64,000 bases of DNA from Tissierella pigra (lineage in GTDB: Bacteria > Bacillota > Clostridia > Tissierellales > Tissierellaceae): positions 42,983-106,982 of the forward strand of contig NZ_VUNQ01000006.1 in assembly GCF_009695605.1 (NCBI RefSeq), written 5' to 3'. The notes under the pieces were generated by a model. The model saw only the letters and a program-made list of their open reading frames with translations. It was not told where the DNA came from and did not search any database. The translations under genes and the position numbers were made by a program. This document shows, in pieces, positions 55,701-63,721 of this stretch (position 1 is its first letter; the number at the start of each line of letters is the position of its first letter).

Positions 55701-57163
55701 CTATAATCTATCCCAATATCTGGTGTTAAAGCAGTAATATCGGTTCCATAGGGTGCTGTAATATTAATCCTTCCATTATCATGGTCGATATTTACATTAT
55801 AGTCATCTATACCAAAATAAAGAATTTCATTATTATGAGACCTTTCTAAAGTTACATTTAAGGTATATGTTTTTTCTAAATCGTCCCTTACGATTTTTAT
55901 ACTATTTATCTTTTCTATATTTACATTTTTATTTTTTTCAATTTTAATTTTATTATTATTTTCATCTATATAATAGGCTTCATCACCTGTATGATAGATA
56001 TCCAGATATAGTTCCTGTGAATCAATATAAAATGGTATATCTAAGTCTATGCTATCTTCTCCTATTATCCCACCTATTTTTTCCCCATATTCGCTGGTAT
56101 AATTTAAAGAGTTAATCAGCAGTCTAGGTTCTTCTTCTAATACTTTGACTGTCCACTCCTTTTCCATATGACTATAATCCTTTAAACCATAGTATTCTAT
56201 ATATTTGTCATGGGACGCATCTATAGGTCTTATAGAATAAATTGCAGAACTCCCTATTTCAAAATCTCCAGATTTATATCTTCCAATTACCCAATCAGGT
56301 GTGATAATCTCCACCTGAGATTTATCCGGCTCTATTCCCTCCGGAACATATAAATTCACTAAAGAACTTTCTTTATCAATTACACCTGAATACTCACCGA
56401 TTTTAAAATCAAGTATCTCAGGTTCATTTATCCTATGGGATTCTATATACTTTACTACATCATAAAGCAGTGGAATAGATGCTTCTATTTTCTCTCTGGA
56501 AAGAAACTGGCTGAATTCTGTGGAATTCGTAGTTGTTAAGAGTATCTGTTTCCATTCTCGAATTGCATTTATAGCATAATTTTTATGCATAGGGTGATAA
56601 TCCCCAGTTTTTTTAGGTTCCCCCTGTCTGGCAATTTTATCTGCCAAGGACTGAATTACATCTAAAGCCTCTTTAAAATCCTCCTTTAAATCCTCTACAT
56701 CTTTAGGGTCTACTCTTTGACTTTTGTCATAATTCTCCATAAGCCATACAGGCATAAAGTCTTCCCTAGTATCATTATCATAGGTAAATCTATAAAGATA
56801 CTTTAAAGGTAGTTCATAGTTACGCTTTTGTCCATCAATAACTAGTTCTCCCAATGGCGGTTGATTCCAGTTTCCATTTTTTGAATTGCTATACGCAGAT
56901 GTTTTCGCCTTTGTTATGGTGGCTTCCTTAACCTTTATGGGGATAAAAGTAGAGTTTATACTAATCGCTCCAGTAGTGTTTAATATATTATCTGGAACAA
57001 TCATTCCCGGGCTAAAATGCTCTTTAGTTTCTATTGATTGAAAAGCATAGACTACCCAATCTCTACCACTAATTGAAGCAAAGGAAATATTCCCTGATGT
57101 AAATAAAATTAGAATTGCTAAAAAAAAGCTTAATATTTTTTTTAGTTTTAAATATTTTTTCAT
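52787..57163 (-). CDS. Giant secreted protein with alpha/alpha barrel between cadherin-like modules
   Basis: 1458 aa with a signal peptide (to about residue 30). Roughly eight beta-sandwich modules of a cadherin-like/DUF5018-like kind, each reading about IxxFxIGxxxGxID...IxVxxP...DFT...YTVTxExG, lie at ~255-620 and ~965-1450. In the middle (about 630-960) is a prenyltransferase-type barrel with ALTAMGVDATN-like, GGINGGIYSLIALDMGNYSI, DVNSESTSQAIIALCSMGID and TYQGMYALQWYINF, matching motif for motif the barrel lipoprotein at 47293-48315. No sortase motif. Probably a long surface-exposed binder; ligand inferred to be a corrinoid from the operon. Confidence 0.78.
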   Translation of the reverse strand: MKKYLKLKKILSFFLAILILFTSGNISFASISGRDWVVYAFQSIETKEHFSPGMIVPDNILNTTGAISINSTFIPIKVKEATITKAKTSAYSNSKNGNWNQPPLGELVIDGQKRNYELPLKYLYRFTYDNDTREDFMPVWLMENYDKSQRVDPKDVEDLKEDFKEALDVIQSLADKIARQGEPKKTGDYHPMHKNYAINAIREWKQILLTTTNSTEFSQFLSREKIEASIPLLYDVVKYIESHRINEPEILDFKIGEYSGVIDKESSLVNLYVPEGIEPDKSQVEIITPDWVIGRYKSGDFEIGSSAIYSIRPIDASHDKYIEYYGLKDYSHMEKEWTVKVLEEEPRLLINSLNYTSEYGEKIGGIIGEDSIDLDIPFYIDSQELYLDIYHTGDEAYYIDENNNKIKIEKNKNVNIEKINSIKIVRDDLEKTYTLNVTLERSHNNEILYFGIDDYNVNIDHDNGRINITAPYGTDITALTPDIGIDYRASVVPKSKKTQDFTNPVIYTVTSESGETKEYEVIVSHGIASSENKILSFKVGTIDGKIEENNIKVEVPNTENLSNIKPFIGISPNAKVKPASSEEVDFSKGEIDYTVTSQNGEQRVYKVSVIHSQEEAVGPDEEYMNKLKQLRDNIYNKYKNEATHEDWEWMNIGLYEGEKNGTSDGIRRTTEDLPQRFDMYDEVGELSSSKITDFARFAMTLTAMGVDATNLEPFKIYGKPFKTDLGRPFGKEVVNIMEMMYNGGIGGINGGIYSLIALDMGNYSIPANADITRDDYIEFLLNHEYGSDPYGIDMVAMLMQGLYPYQNHPVYGDKVMDKLEEGVESFLGDKRGGKSVKGVEPLNDDFLGISWGDVNSESTSQAIIALCSMGIDPFSNYRFSRGPEDNMIVNWINKFATPARDGFGHTNNSYNFMGTYQGMYALQWYINFVENGGKAYSLYHDAVPFDFSSNFSDKAEITYFELLGKEGMIDHENSTITIEIPMNTTDEQLKVKPIIKISKNAVINPAIGVLQDFTKEISYIVTAEDGSTRKNYSIIVEKKEDILSGEKEITSIGIKEFPTAKVNIDNHNREISIILPSDTEESKLKNLVLDIDFKGKSIEVKSKNPNPSEPQDFTKDVIYMIRAEDSSIAEFTVKVSIEKEDSYEFTKFVLRGVEGEIDTIFNKIVINFPKEASRDYLRPNEFEFEPDEVNTTVNPGYKVVESFEDEEEYSINPYPNFQDGVTYTVTLNTEIEIGGNSEIEKFSIGNHVAEVVGKSIKLKIPKGMTKTKFIESLSDQEPEIEWSGKSIDPMPGSENNSLKYEFINSQGYKDYKDDFLKDYVLTDNDNNVNLYTVEFIGGSTSPGTGDDEENDDIEITYFTVNGIKATIDNGNGRIFLDVPFEMENYKVFPIITASEGTSVYPDLRQPIDLRRNNIFTLKKGDTYKHYTLIVRRAEPKPATLLWRYMEEDLNIPYYQLVE

Positions 57164-57191
57164 ATAAATCTTCCTATTCTTTTATTTTATG

Positions 57192-57219
57192 TAAAAAGTA
57201 AGGGGCACAAGCCCCTTAC
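57192..57219 (-). terminator. Internal terminator-like hairpin
   Basis: Minus strand GTAAGGGG-CTTGTG-CCCCTTAC followed by TTTTTAC, 14 bases after the stop of the secreted DUF4430 gene. A GC-rich stem with a T tract inside the operon may lower expression of the giant genes relative to those before it. Confidence 0.75.
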
Positions 57220-57232
57220 CCTTATTCATCTT

Positions 57233-58153
57233 CTACCACTCAGGTCCTCCTAAGTCTATACCCCAGTCAAAGGTATATCCCCATGTTAAGGTACTATCAC
57301 TAGCTGTTATAATATATTGAGATGCTCCTATATTAGCAACCTCACCATTTATAAGATATATCCAGCCTGTTCTGTCCTTCTCCCAATCCCATGATGGGAA
57401 ATCTGGCTCCCCTTCTGTTTTTTGGAATAATAGATCTGGCAAAGTCGGGTCAGCGCCTCTGCCAATTTCACTTACATAGCCGCTGTTTATACCGATTACA
57501 TTAAGATTGGTTCCATCTACTGCCTTTTGGAATACATCCATTGCTGACTCTCCTACTTCCGCTGTTACCGGTATGAATAATGAACCACTTTCCAGTCCAG
57601 TTACTGCATTCTGTACTCTAGCTGCTGCTGCAGGATAAGCTGCTGCTGTAGGAGCTACATAACCTCCGGTATTAGGACTTGTATAAGTTCCATCTAACCA
57701 ATCATTTGCATTTTCCAAATCAATGGTTACAAATATCAAAACACTTGTTCCTTGGATATTAGCATTCATTTGATAAGTTCTGTAAACTGTACTGCCTGAT
57801 TTTAGAACAAAATCTACATACCCCTCACTAAAATCCACACTCATATTTGGAGTATAAGGAGTTCCATCTACTTCTAGAGTATATGACCCTGCGATTGTGG
57901 CAACTATCTCCACGTCGCTTAAATCCACACTTGAGGAATTAGAAAACTCAATATATCCTGTATATCTGGTGACTCCCCCTACATCTACAAATTTCATCTC
58001 TGCTGTATACTCATTTGAACCCTCTATTGCTTTTACTACTAATATCCCGTCATCTGTCAATGTCGCCGCAAATGATGATACACTCATTCCCAATACTAGT
58101 ACTAATGCTAGTAATAAACTAAATATTTTTTTGTTGTTAAACTTCTTAAACAT
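57233..58153 (-). CDS. Secreted two-domain protein with transcobalamin-like (DUF4430) domain
   Basis: 306 aa. Signal peptide ends near residue 29 (SSFAAT). Residues ~32-150 form a beta domain (VKAIEGSNEYTAEMKFVDVG, TGYIEFSNSSSVDLSDVEIV). After an Ala/Pro-rich linker, residues ~190-306 are DUF4430-like: PVTAEVGESAMDVFQKAVD, WDWEKDRTGWIYLINGEV, SQYIITASDSTLTWGYTFDW, GIDLGG. No membrane anchor or lipobox, so it may be freely secreted. Followed by a strong hairpin, perhaps making it a more abundant product. Confidence 0.8.
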   Translation of the reverse strand: MFKKFNNKKIFSLLLALVLVLGMSVSSFAATLTDDGILVVKAIEGSNEYTAEMKFVDVGGVTRYTGYIEFSNSSSVDLSDVEIVATIAGSYTLEVDGTPYTPNMSVDFSEGYVDFVLKSGSTVYRTYQMNANIQGTSVLIFVTIDLENANDWLDGTYTSPNTGGYVAPTAAAYPAAAARVQNAVTGLESGSLFIPVTAEVGESAMDVFQKAVDGTNLNVIGINSGYVSEIGRGADPTLPDLLFQKTEGEPDFPSWDWEKDRTGWIYLINGEVANIGASQYIITASDSTLTWGYTFDWGIDLGGPEW

Positions 58154-58328
58154 ACTCTTATCCCCTTTCTTCTTATAAATCTCTTTCTCTCATCTTATGG
58201 GCTTATCCCTTAAGATTACTGTTTCCTGTCTTTACTATGGATGTAATTCCCTGTTTCTCTCTAGTCCTCTATATACCTCCAATCTTTTGATTTATTTATA
58301 ATAAACTACACTTTAACCAAACTGCTAA

Positions 58329-59633
58329 TTATTCAGCCCTTATGGCCACTTGGGGACTGACTCTCATAGCATTTATTGCTGGTCCCAGTGCAGATATTAC
58401 CGCTACAAATACTGCAAATATTACTGCTCCTCCTGCTAGCCAAATTGGTATAATGGAGCGAACTTCCATCTCCTTCAATAGTATAGGTAATATTCCTTGC
58501 AATATAAGACTAACAAAAAGTCCTATGGTTCCTCCTATAACTCCTATTATTGCAGATTCTACTAAGAACATCTTTACTATATCTCCTAAATCAGTTCCTA
58601 GAACCTTGAGTATTCCTATTTCCTTAGTTCTCTCATTGATTGCCATCATCATAGTATTGGCTGTTCCAATACCAGCCACTAAAAGTGCTACTGCCCCAAT
58701 GGCTGCCAGCATCCCCTGAATTTGTTTTGATTGCTTTTTCACGGATTCCAGCATATCGTTTAAGGAATAAGTCTCAAATCCAGCCTTTCTTATTACATCT
58801 GTAATACTTTGTACATTTTTTATATCATCAGCCTTTATCCATACTAAAGGGTAGGTTTTTATATTTTTCATATCATTAGCTGTATTGGAAGGAGGCAAAA
58901 AATCCTCATTGGCTTCTATTAATTCCTCTAATATTTTAAGCTGTATAAATCCTGAAGTAGAATATGTATAGTTTTGCATACTGGTGATTCCTGTTACCTC
59001 TATCCTATAGATATTCCCACTTGGTACTGCTCTGCCATCTTCTCCTTCTACATACTGTCCTGATAATGTATTATAATCAAAGGTAAGTCTAATATTTCCC
59101 TTCATGGGGTCTATTAGATGTTTGTTTTTCATATCCTTAATTTGCTCCCATGTTTGAGGATCTGCAAAGGAGTCTGCCACATCATCTGTTAATATAATCT
59201 GAGGTACAAGCTTTGTGCCCTTCAACGGCAGTTGTCCCTTCAATGGAGTTATCTGAAAGTCTCCTGCTGTGTCTAAATCAATTCCATATAGTCTAATGGG
59301 AGCTATATACTTTCCGCCTTTTAAATATGGTACTACTTGTACAACAGGAGTTACAGCCTCTACTCCCTTTAACTTTTTAAATGCTGATACTGCTTTATCA
59401 TTTAGTAAAGCTACTTTTCCCTTGGTTTCCCTTGGAGGGGTTACATCTATTTTCGTCAGACTTCCCATTTCAGAAATAGACTCCTGATATGTTTGGTTAT
59501 AGCCAATTCCAATGGATATGAGTACCACTATACAGGCTACTCCTACTGCCATGGCTGCTGCTGTTAAAATAGTTCGTACTTTTCTTCGCCTTAGATTTAT
59601 AAATCCCATACGAAAAAAATCTGAAAACTTCAT
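58329..59633 (-). CDS. MacB/FtsX-family ABC permease
   Basis: 434 aa from the ATG at 59633 (TAATG overlap with the preceding stop; GGAGGAAG upstream). FtsX-like permease with one N-terminal helix, a large extracytoplasmic domain (residues ~45-280) and three C-terminal helices (AAIGAVALLVAGIGTANTMMMA, FLVESAIIGVIGGTIGLFVSL, IIPIWLAGGAVIFAVFVAVISALGPA). MacB-type systems move or mechanically couple envelope proteins, not small nutrients. It pairs with the ATPase at 61429-62133, the secreted partner being encoded between them. Confidence 0.88.
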   Translation of the reverse strand: MKFSDFFRMGFINLRRRKVRTILTAAAMAVGVACIVVLISIGIGYNQTYQESISEMGSLTKIDVTPPRETKGKVALLNDKAVSAFKKLKGVEAVTPVVQVVPYLKGGKYIAPIRLYGIDLDTAGDFQITPLKGQLPLKGTKLVPQIILTDDVADSFADPQTWEQIKDMKNKHLIDPMKGNIRLTFDYNTLSGQYVEGEDGRAVPSGNIYRIEVTGITSMQNYTYSTSGFIQLKILEELIEANEDFLPPSNTANDMKNIKTYPLVWIKADDIKNVQSITDVIRKAGFETYSLNDMLESVKKQSKQIQGMLAAIGAVALLVAGIGTANTMMMAINERTKEIGILKVLGTDLGDIVKMFLVESAIIGVIGGTIGLFVSLILQGILPILLKEMEVRSIIPIWLAGGAVIFAVFVAVISALGPAINAMRVSPQVAIRAE

Positions 59634-61432
59634 TATTTCTTCCTCCACTTAAACCTATATAAATATCCTAAAGCAATGGCTCCTATTCCTCCTGTGCCTC
59701 CTATCCAAGGCAATGCTGATTTCTTCTTAGGCTGTTGAATTTCTCCTTGAATTATCTTATCTGTGTCAGAGGTTTCACTAAGTATTTCCACCTGAAAAGG
59801 TTTTCTCTCTTCAAATATCTCTCCATCTATGTCTTCATAGGTTATTACAAAATCACCTGTCAGGGTTCCCGTCTTTCCTCCGATAATTTGAAAATCTGCA
59901 CTATGTTTACCTGCTGGTATCAAATCTCCCCCATAATATTTTTCAAACATAAGAATATCTTCACTTTCAATATCAATTTCTAAATTAAACGCCTTAGTCC
60001 TTCCTTTATTTACAATTGCCATGCTTACGGCTATAGGATCTCCTACGGCAGTATCCTCATCATAGATTAGAGGCTCTTCTACTGATACCTCCATTTTCTG
60101 TTTAATGGGAATTACTATTCCTTGGGTGGCAGTGCCCTTTACAACCTTTTCATTTTCATAATCCATAGTAACTGCAATTGTAGTTGTGGAATTTAAGGCT
60201 GTAGGCAATGCCTTAAGCTTAAAAGTACTACTTGTAGTTCCCCTTGGCTTCAATGAATTTATATACCTAGTATCACTTTCTCCTTTAGCAGGCATGATAC
60301 TATTTTCTTCTAAAGTCAATACAATACCTGCATTCTTTATAGTTGAACTATGAGAGGTATTCTGGAAGTTTAAAACCAATTGAAACTCATCTTCTGCATA
60401 CACTACCTCTGGTTCTATACTATATCCTGTAATTATCAGCTTAGGCACAGAATCTGGAAGTTCCTTTATCTCTGGTTTTCCCTTTGCTACATTGATATAT
60501 GCTGAAAACAAGCTCTCCATATATACGTCATTTTCTTTATATGTTGCTCTGAAGTTAATTGGTTTTGCTCCTTCAGATATATTGGGAGAAATTTTGAAAT
60601 CATATTCTAAGAAAGTTATATCCCCATGCTTCATATGTGGCAGACTCTTCCCATAGTTTACTGCTTCCACTACAAAGGGCCATTCATCCAACGATGTAGA
60701 TATAACTGGAGTTATGCTGATATTTGATAGATTTCCTCCATTATTTACAATGGGAAGTCTAAGATTTACTCTTTCTCCTGCATTTCCTGCAGGGGCAGGT
60801 ATTATGGCTCCATCTTCATCAACTGACGCTATTGCCAATGCTCCTAACTCATTAATCTTTTGTGACTGGCTTCCATCTTCTAGTACATTTACATAAGTCA
60901 CAAGCTGAAATTCTATATCTTCTTTTATATCGGTTCCATTTATATCATCTAATCTCCACACTGTTGCATTTATTGAAAACGTAACAGGATAAAGTCCTTT
61001 GTTGGCTGTTTCAGATATTTTGAAGCTATAAAAAACATCTGCCATGCTTCCATAGGTCATATCTTCCATCTTTTTTACATAGCTTGTCTGGTTTATTTCA
61101 AAAGGCCACTTCTTCATATCCTCCTGCTTTACAGGTATAATTGGTTCTATGGTAATATTTCTAAGTACATACTTTCTTGTGGGTAAGTATTCCCTGTTTA
61201 CAGCTAGAGGGAGTTCTATGATAATGTTCTCTCCTGGTTTTCCAAAGGCAGCAGATGCACCTGTGTCTGCTATTACTATTGCTTTTTTATCTGATCCTTC
61301 TACCTTATCTTGGTTTCTAGCAGGTGATGGTGCAGGTGTTGTAGTTGTATCTGCCCAAACTGAGTTAGCCATAGCTACAGTTATAAAAACTGCTAGTATA
61401 AAACAAAGAATGGATATTTTTCTCTTCTTCAT
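59633..61432 (-). CDS. Secreted membrane-tethered protein with Ig-like (COG1361-type) repeats
   Basis: 599 aa. Signal peptide (to about residue 27, SVWADT), a short Pro/Thr-rich stretch, then three or four NEW3/CARDB-like beta modules that each open with a strand such as INELGALAIASVDEDGAI or VEEPLIYDEDTAVGDPIAV, and a C-terminal membrane helix with basic tail (WIGGTGGIGAIALGYLYRFKWRKK). It is like the S-layer-related proteins that accompany MacB-type ABC systems. Overlaps the ATPase (4 bases) and the permease (TAATG), so the three probably form one complex. Confidence 0.78.
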   Translation of the reverse strand: MKKRKISILCFILAVFITVAMANSVWADTTTTPAPSPARNQDKVEGSDKKAIVIADTGASAAFGKPGENIIIELPLAVNREYLPTRKYVLRNITIEPIIPVKQEDMKKWPFEINQTSYVKKMEDMTYGSMADVFYSFKISETANKGLYPVTFSINATVWRLDDINGTDIKEDIEFQLVTYVNVLEDGSQSQKINELGALAIASVDEDGAIIPAPAGNAGERVNLRLPIVNNGGNLSNISITPVISTSLDEWPFVVEAVNYGKSLPHMKHGDITFLEYDFKISPNISEGAKPINFRATYKENDVYMESLFSAYINVAKGKPEIKELPDSVPKLIITGYSIEPEVVYAEDEFQLVLNFQNTSHSSTIKNAGIVLTLEENSIMPAKGESDTRYINSLKPRGTTSSTFKLKALPTALNSTTTIAVTMDYENEKVVKGTATQGIVIPIKQKMEVSVEEPLIYDEDTAVGDPIAVSMAIVNKGRTKAFNLEIDIESEDILMFEKYYGGDLIPAGKHSADFQIIGGKTGTLTGDFVITYEDIDGEIFEERKPFQVEILSETSDTDKIIQGEIQQPKKKSALPWIGGTGGIGAIALGYLYRFKWRKK

Positions 61433-62133
61433 GTTAAAATTGTCCCCCTAAATATTTGTTCAATATCTACGATTTTGCCATCTAGTAGATTAATAGTTCT
61501 TTCAGTATAATTTTTAGCTACTTCATCATGGGAGACCAGTAAGAAAGTTGTCCCCTTTTCTTTAAAAAGATTAATTAATAATTCCATGACTTCTATGCTT
61601 GTTCTAGTATCTAAGTTACCTGTTGGTTCATCTGCCAGTACAATAGCTGGGTCTGTTATCAGTGCTCTAGCAATTCCTACCCTTTGTTGCTGTCCCCCTG
61701 ACATCTCATTAGGTCTATGATTCTCATGGGTTTCTATCCCTACTTGTTTCATTATCTCCCTGGCTTTTTCAATTCTTTCCTTTGGTTCAATTCCCTTTAA
61801 TGCCAGAGGAAGAGCTACATTCTCCAAGGCAGTATATTGAGGTAATAGGTTATATGACTGAAATATAAATCCTATATTTTTACGTCTAAATTTTATTCTC
61901 TGACTTTCTCCCATCTTTTCAATATGCTCTCCCTCAATTATAATTTCCCCATCTGTTGATTTTTCTAATCCTGCTAAAATATTTAATAAGGTGGATTTTC
62001 CTGAGCCTGAACGCCCAGTAATACTAATGATTTCTTTTTTTTCAATAGATAAATTGATTCCATCAAGAGCTTTTACTATATTTTCTCCTATTTTAAATTC
62101 TTTTTTAATATTCCTTAGTTCAATAAAAGACAT
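61429..62133 (-). CDS. MacB/LolD-family ABC ATPase
   Basis: 234 aa. Walker A ITGRSGSGKSTLLNILAG, Q-loop FIFQSYNLLPQYTALENV, signature MSGGQQQRVGIARALI and Walker B VLADEPTGNLDTRTSIEV, all of the LolD/MacB/FtsE class. Partner of the FtsX-type permease downstream. It starts 16 bases after the first DUF4430 gene. Confidence 0.93.
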   Translation of the reverse strand: MSFIELRNIKKEFKIGENIVKALDGINLSIEKKEIISITGRSGSGKSTLLNILAGLEKSTDGEIIIEGEHIEKMGESQRIKFRRKNIGFIFQSYNLLPQYTALENVALPLALKGIEPKERIEKAREIMKQVGIETHENHRPNEMSGGQQQRVGIARALITDPAIVLADEPTGNLDTRTSIEVMELLINLFKEKGTTFLLVSHDEVAKNYTERTINLLDGKIVDIEQIFRGTILT

Positions 62134-62149
62134 TATATTCTCCTCTTAT

Positions 62150-63118
62150 TTAATTCCCTAGCCATTCTTGACCTAGATCCTTTCCTAAGTCACAGGTATA
62201 ATTCCACTCTATTACATCTCCTGACTGCAATACATATACTCCAGCTCCATAGTTAGGATACCAGCCATTTACGCAATACATCCATCCGCTCCATTGTCCT
62301 CCATCAAACTCATAAAGATTATTTATCCCTTCTATGTATGCTGATTCTTTATTTCCTCTATATGCCATCTGTATTTTATATTTATCCCTTGCGACTTCCA
62401 ATACATTTAATACCGTATCTCCATCTTTTATTTTAAATGTGGTTGTAGATAAGATCACTCCGCTTTCTGGTACTATTCCTTTAAATTTAGGGTCTTTATG
62501 CATATCTTTATTTACTGCTGTGTCACAACGTATAGTAAGGGTTACTGTATTTTCCTTTGGTTTCTGTTTCTCTGGCTCTTTTTCTTTTTCCGTTTCCCCT
62601 TTATTTTCATTTCTACTATTGTCTTTCTCTTTTTTCTTTTCTTCTTTTTCCTTCTCTTTTTCTTCTTCCTTTTTACTTTCCTTCTCCCTTAACTTTTGTT
62701 CAAAAAAGTTATCTTTTTTCTTGTCCTCTGCTGGCTTTATTTCTACATTATCTTTTCCTTCTTCTTTATCTTTTAATACAAACCTTAATTCTTCGTCTTT
62801 AGATTTCTCCGAATTTTTTAATCTTAATTTCTCCCAAAATGATAGTTCCTTTTTATCCTGCTGAACTACATCTTCTTCCTCTATTGCAATTTCAATTTCA
62901 TCCTCATTTTTTGATGATAACTTTTCTCTCATCTGTGCCAGTAGGGAAGTCGCTTTTAAACTTTCTTCATCTTTTTTGTTCTCTATAAAATAGTCTATTT
63001 CTAAATCCTCATTACTGCTTACTCCCTCAGCCTTATCTGAAAAACATCCTGTTAAAGGAATGATTAATGTAATTAAGATGAAAAAAAGAATTAATTTTTT
63101 TATGATATTTTTCTTCAT
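62150..63118 (-). CDS. Lipoprotein with transcobalamin-like (DUF4430) domain
   Basis: 322 aa from the ATG at 63118 (GGAGGGG just upstream; earlier in-frame starts lack a site). Lipobox LTGC near residue 25, then about 160 residues of highly charged Lys/Glu-rich linker, which should hold the C-terminal domain away from the membrane. DUF4430 domain (~205-322): TTTFKIKDGDTVLNVLEVA, AYIEGINNLYEFDGGQWSGW, YCVNGWYPNYGAGVYVLQSG, DVIEWNYTCDLGKDLGQEW. Strongly similar to the protein at 46548-47258. First large gene of the riboswitch operon. Cobalamin binding is inferred. Confidence 0.85.
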   Translation of the reverse strand: MKKNIIKKLILFFILITLIIPLTGCFSDKAEGVSSNEDLEIDYFIENKKDEESLKATSLLAQMREKLSSKNEDEIEIAIEEEDVVQQDKKELSFWEKLRLKNSEKSKDEELRFVLKDKEEGKDNVEIKPAEDKKKDNFFEQKLREKESKKEEEKEKEKEEKKKEKDNSRNENKGETEKEKEPEKQKPKENTVTLTIRCDTAVNKDMHKDPKFKGIVPESGVILSTTTFKIKDGDTVLNVLEVARDKYKIQMAYRGNKESAYIEGINNLYEFDGGQWSGWMYCVNGWYPNYGAGVYVLQSGDVIEWNYTCDLGKDLGQEWLGN

Positions 63119-63197
63119 TTTACCCCTCCATAATTTAACTAATGTAAAAGGTATAAATCTTTTCAATACAAATTCCCCTCTTAATTTCTACAAAAAC

Positions 63198-63228
63198 AAA
63201 AAAACACTACCTTATTACAAGTAGTGCC
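63198..63228 (-). terminator. Terminator-like hairpin between DUF2292 and lipoprotein genes
   Basis: Minus strand CACTAC...GTAGTG followed by seven T. It lies between the small DUF2292 gene and the long operon, so some read-through, a further promoter or antitermination is needed for the rest. Confidence 0.65.
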
Positions 63229-63251
63229 TCCAGTTTTCTGGTCAGCATATT

Positions 63252-63404
63252 CTATAGTTTTATCGACTTCTTTAATTCTTCCACTCTTACGGGTTCACTA
63301 TTCTGAATTATAATTTTGATTTCTCCAAATTCCGTATTTCTTATTAATTCTATAAGATTTTTTTCCTTATCTGTAAGCCTTAAACTAACATTTTTATCAT
63401 TCAC
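63252..63404 (-). CDS. Small DUF2292 (YezD-like) protein
   Basis: 50 aa from a GTG: VNDKNVSLRLTDKEKNLIEL then IRNTEFGEIKIIIQNSEPVR and VEELKKSIKL. This is the DUF2292/YezD pattern (GEIKIIIQxxxPVRVE). The GGGGAGGTG site is 12 bases from the GTG; it is better spaced for an overlapping ATG-CAA-AGG-TGA mini-frame, which may couple translation. First gene after the riboswitch. Function of the family is unknown; some members sit near metal or sulfur genes. Confidence 0.75.
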   Translation of the reverse strand: MNDKNVSLRLTDKEKNLIELIRNTEFGEIKIIIQNSEPVRVEELKKSIKL

Positions 63405-63426
63405 CTTTGCATAGCACCTCCCCTAA

Positions 63427-63466
63427 ATAAAAAAAATGTCTTAACTTCCAGGAGTTAAGACATTTT
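63427..63466 (-). terminator. Intrinsic terminator of the second cobalamin riboswitch
   Basis: Minus strand AAAATGTCTTAACT, loop CCTGGA, then AGTTAAGACATTTTTTTT: a strong stem with a T tract, between the aptamer and the first gene. Confidence 0.9.
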
Positions 63467-63529
63467 AATCATATATCAATACACATAGTCACTACATCTA
63501 ACCTCAATCCCGGAAGGCTAATGAAAATA

Positions 63530-63692
63530 TAGCTTAGGCAGTTCTCCTGACTTATGGGTCGTAGCTTTTCTTTACCTTCCCAGAATTTTTCCAGTGGTGT
63601 GTCAAAAAATTGCTCTCCATTTACAGTGGCCGGACCGTTCATGATTTACACATGATTATCTTTTAATCTCTATTATATAAAGAACCTAAGTA
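63530..63692 (-). promoter_or_regulatory. Cobalamin riboswitch (surface/ECF operon)
   Basis: Minus-strand elements in order: CTTAGGTTCTTTATAT (5' end near 63690), CGGTCCGGCCACTGTAAATG (B12 box), CACCACTGG, CTGGGAAGGT, and AAGTCAGGAGAACTGCCTAAG near 63535-63555. Same architecture as the riboswitch at 6566-6722. It commands the genes running down to 43305. Note GGCCACTG in place of CCGCTACTG in the other copy. Confidence 0.94.
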
Positions 63693-63721
63693 TTTTTATA
63701 TTTAATTTTATAATTATTTCC

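Noticed and set aside
62334..62864. Long plus-strand frames rich in Phe, Ser and Leu
   Set aside because: Antisense of the Lys/Glu-rich linker of the DUF4430 lipoprotein; low-complexity shadow.
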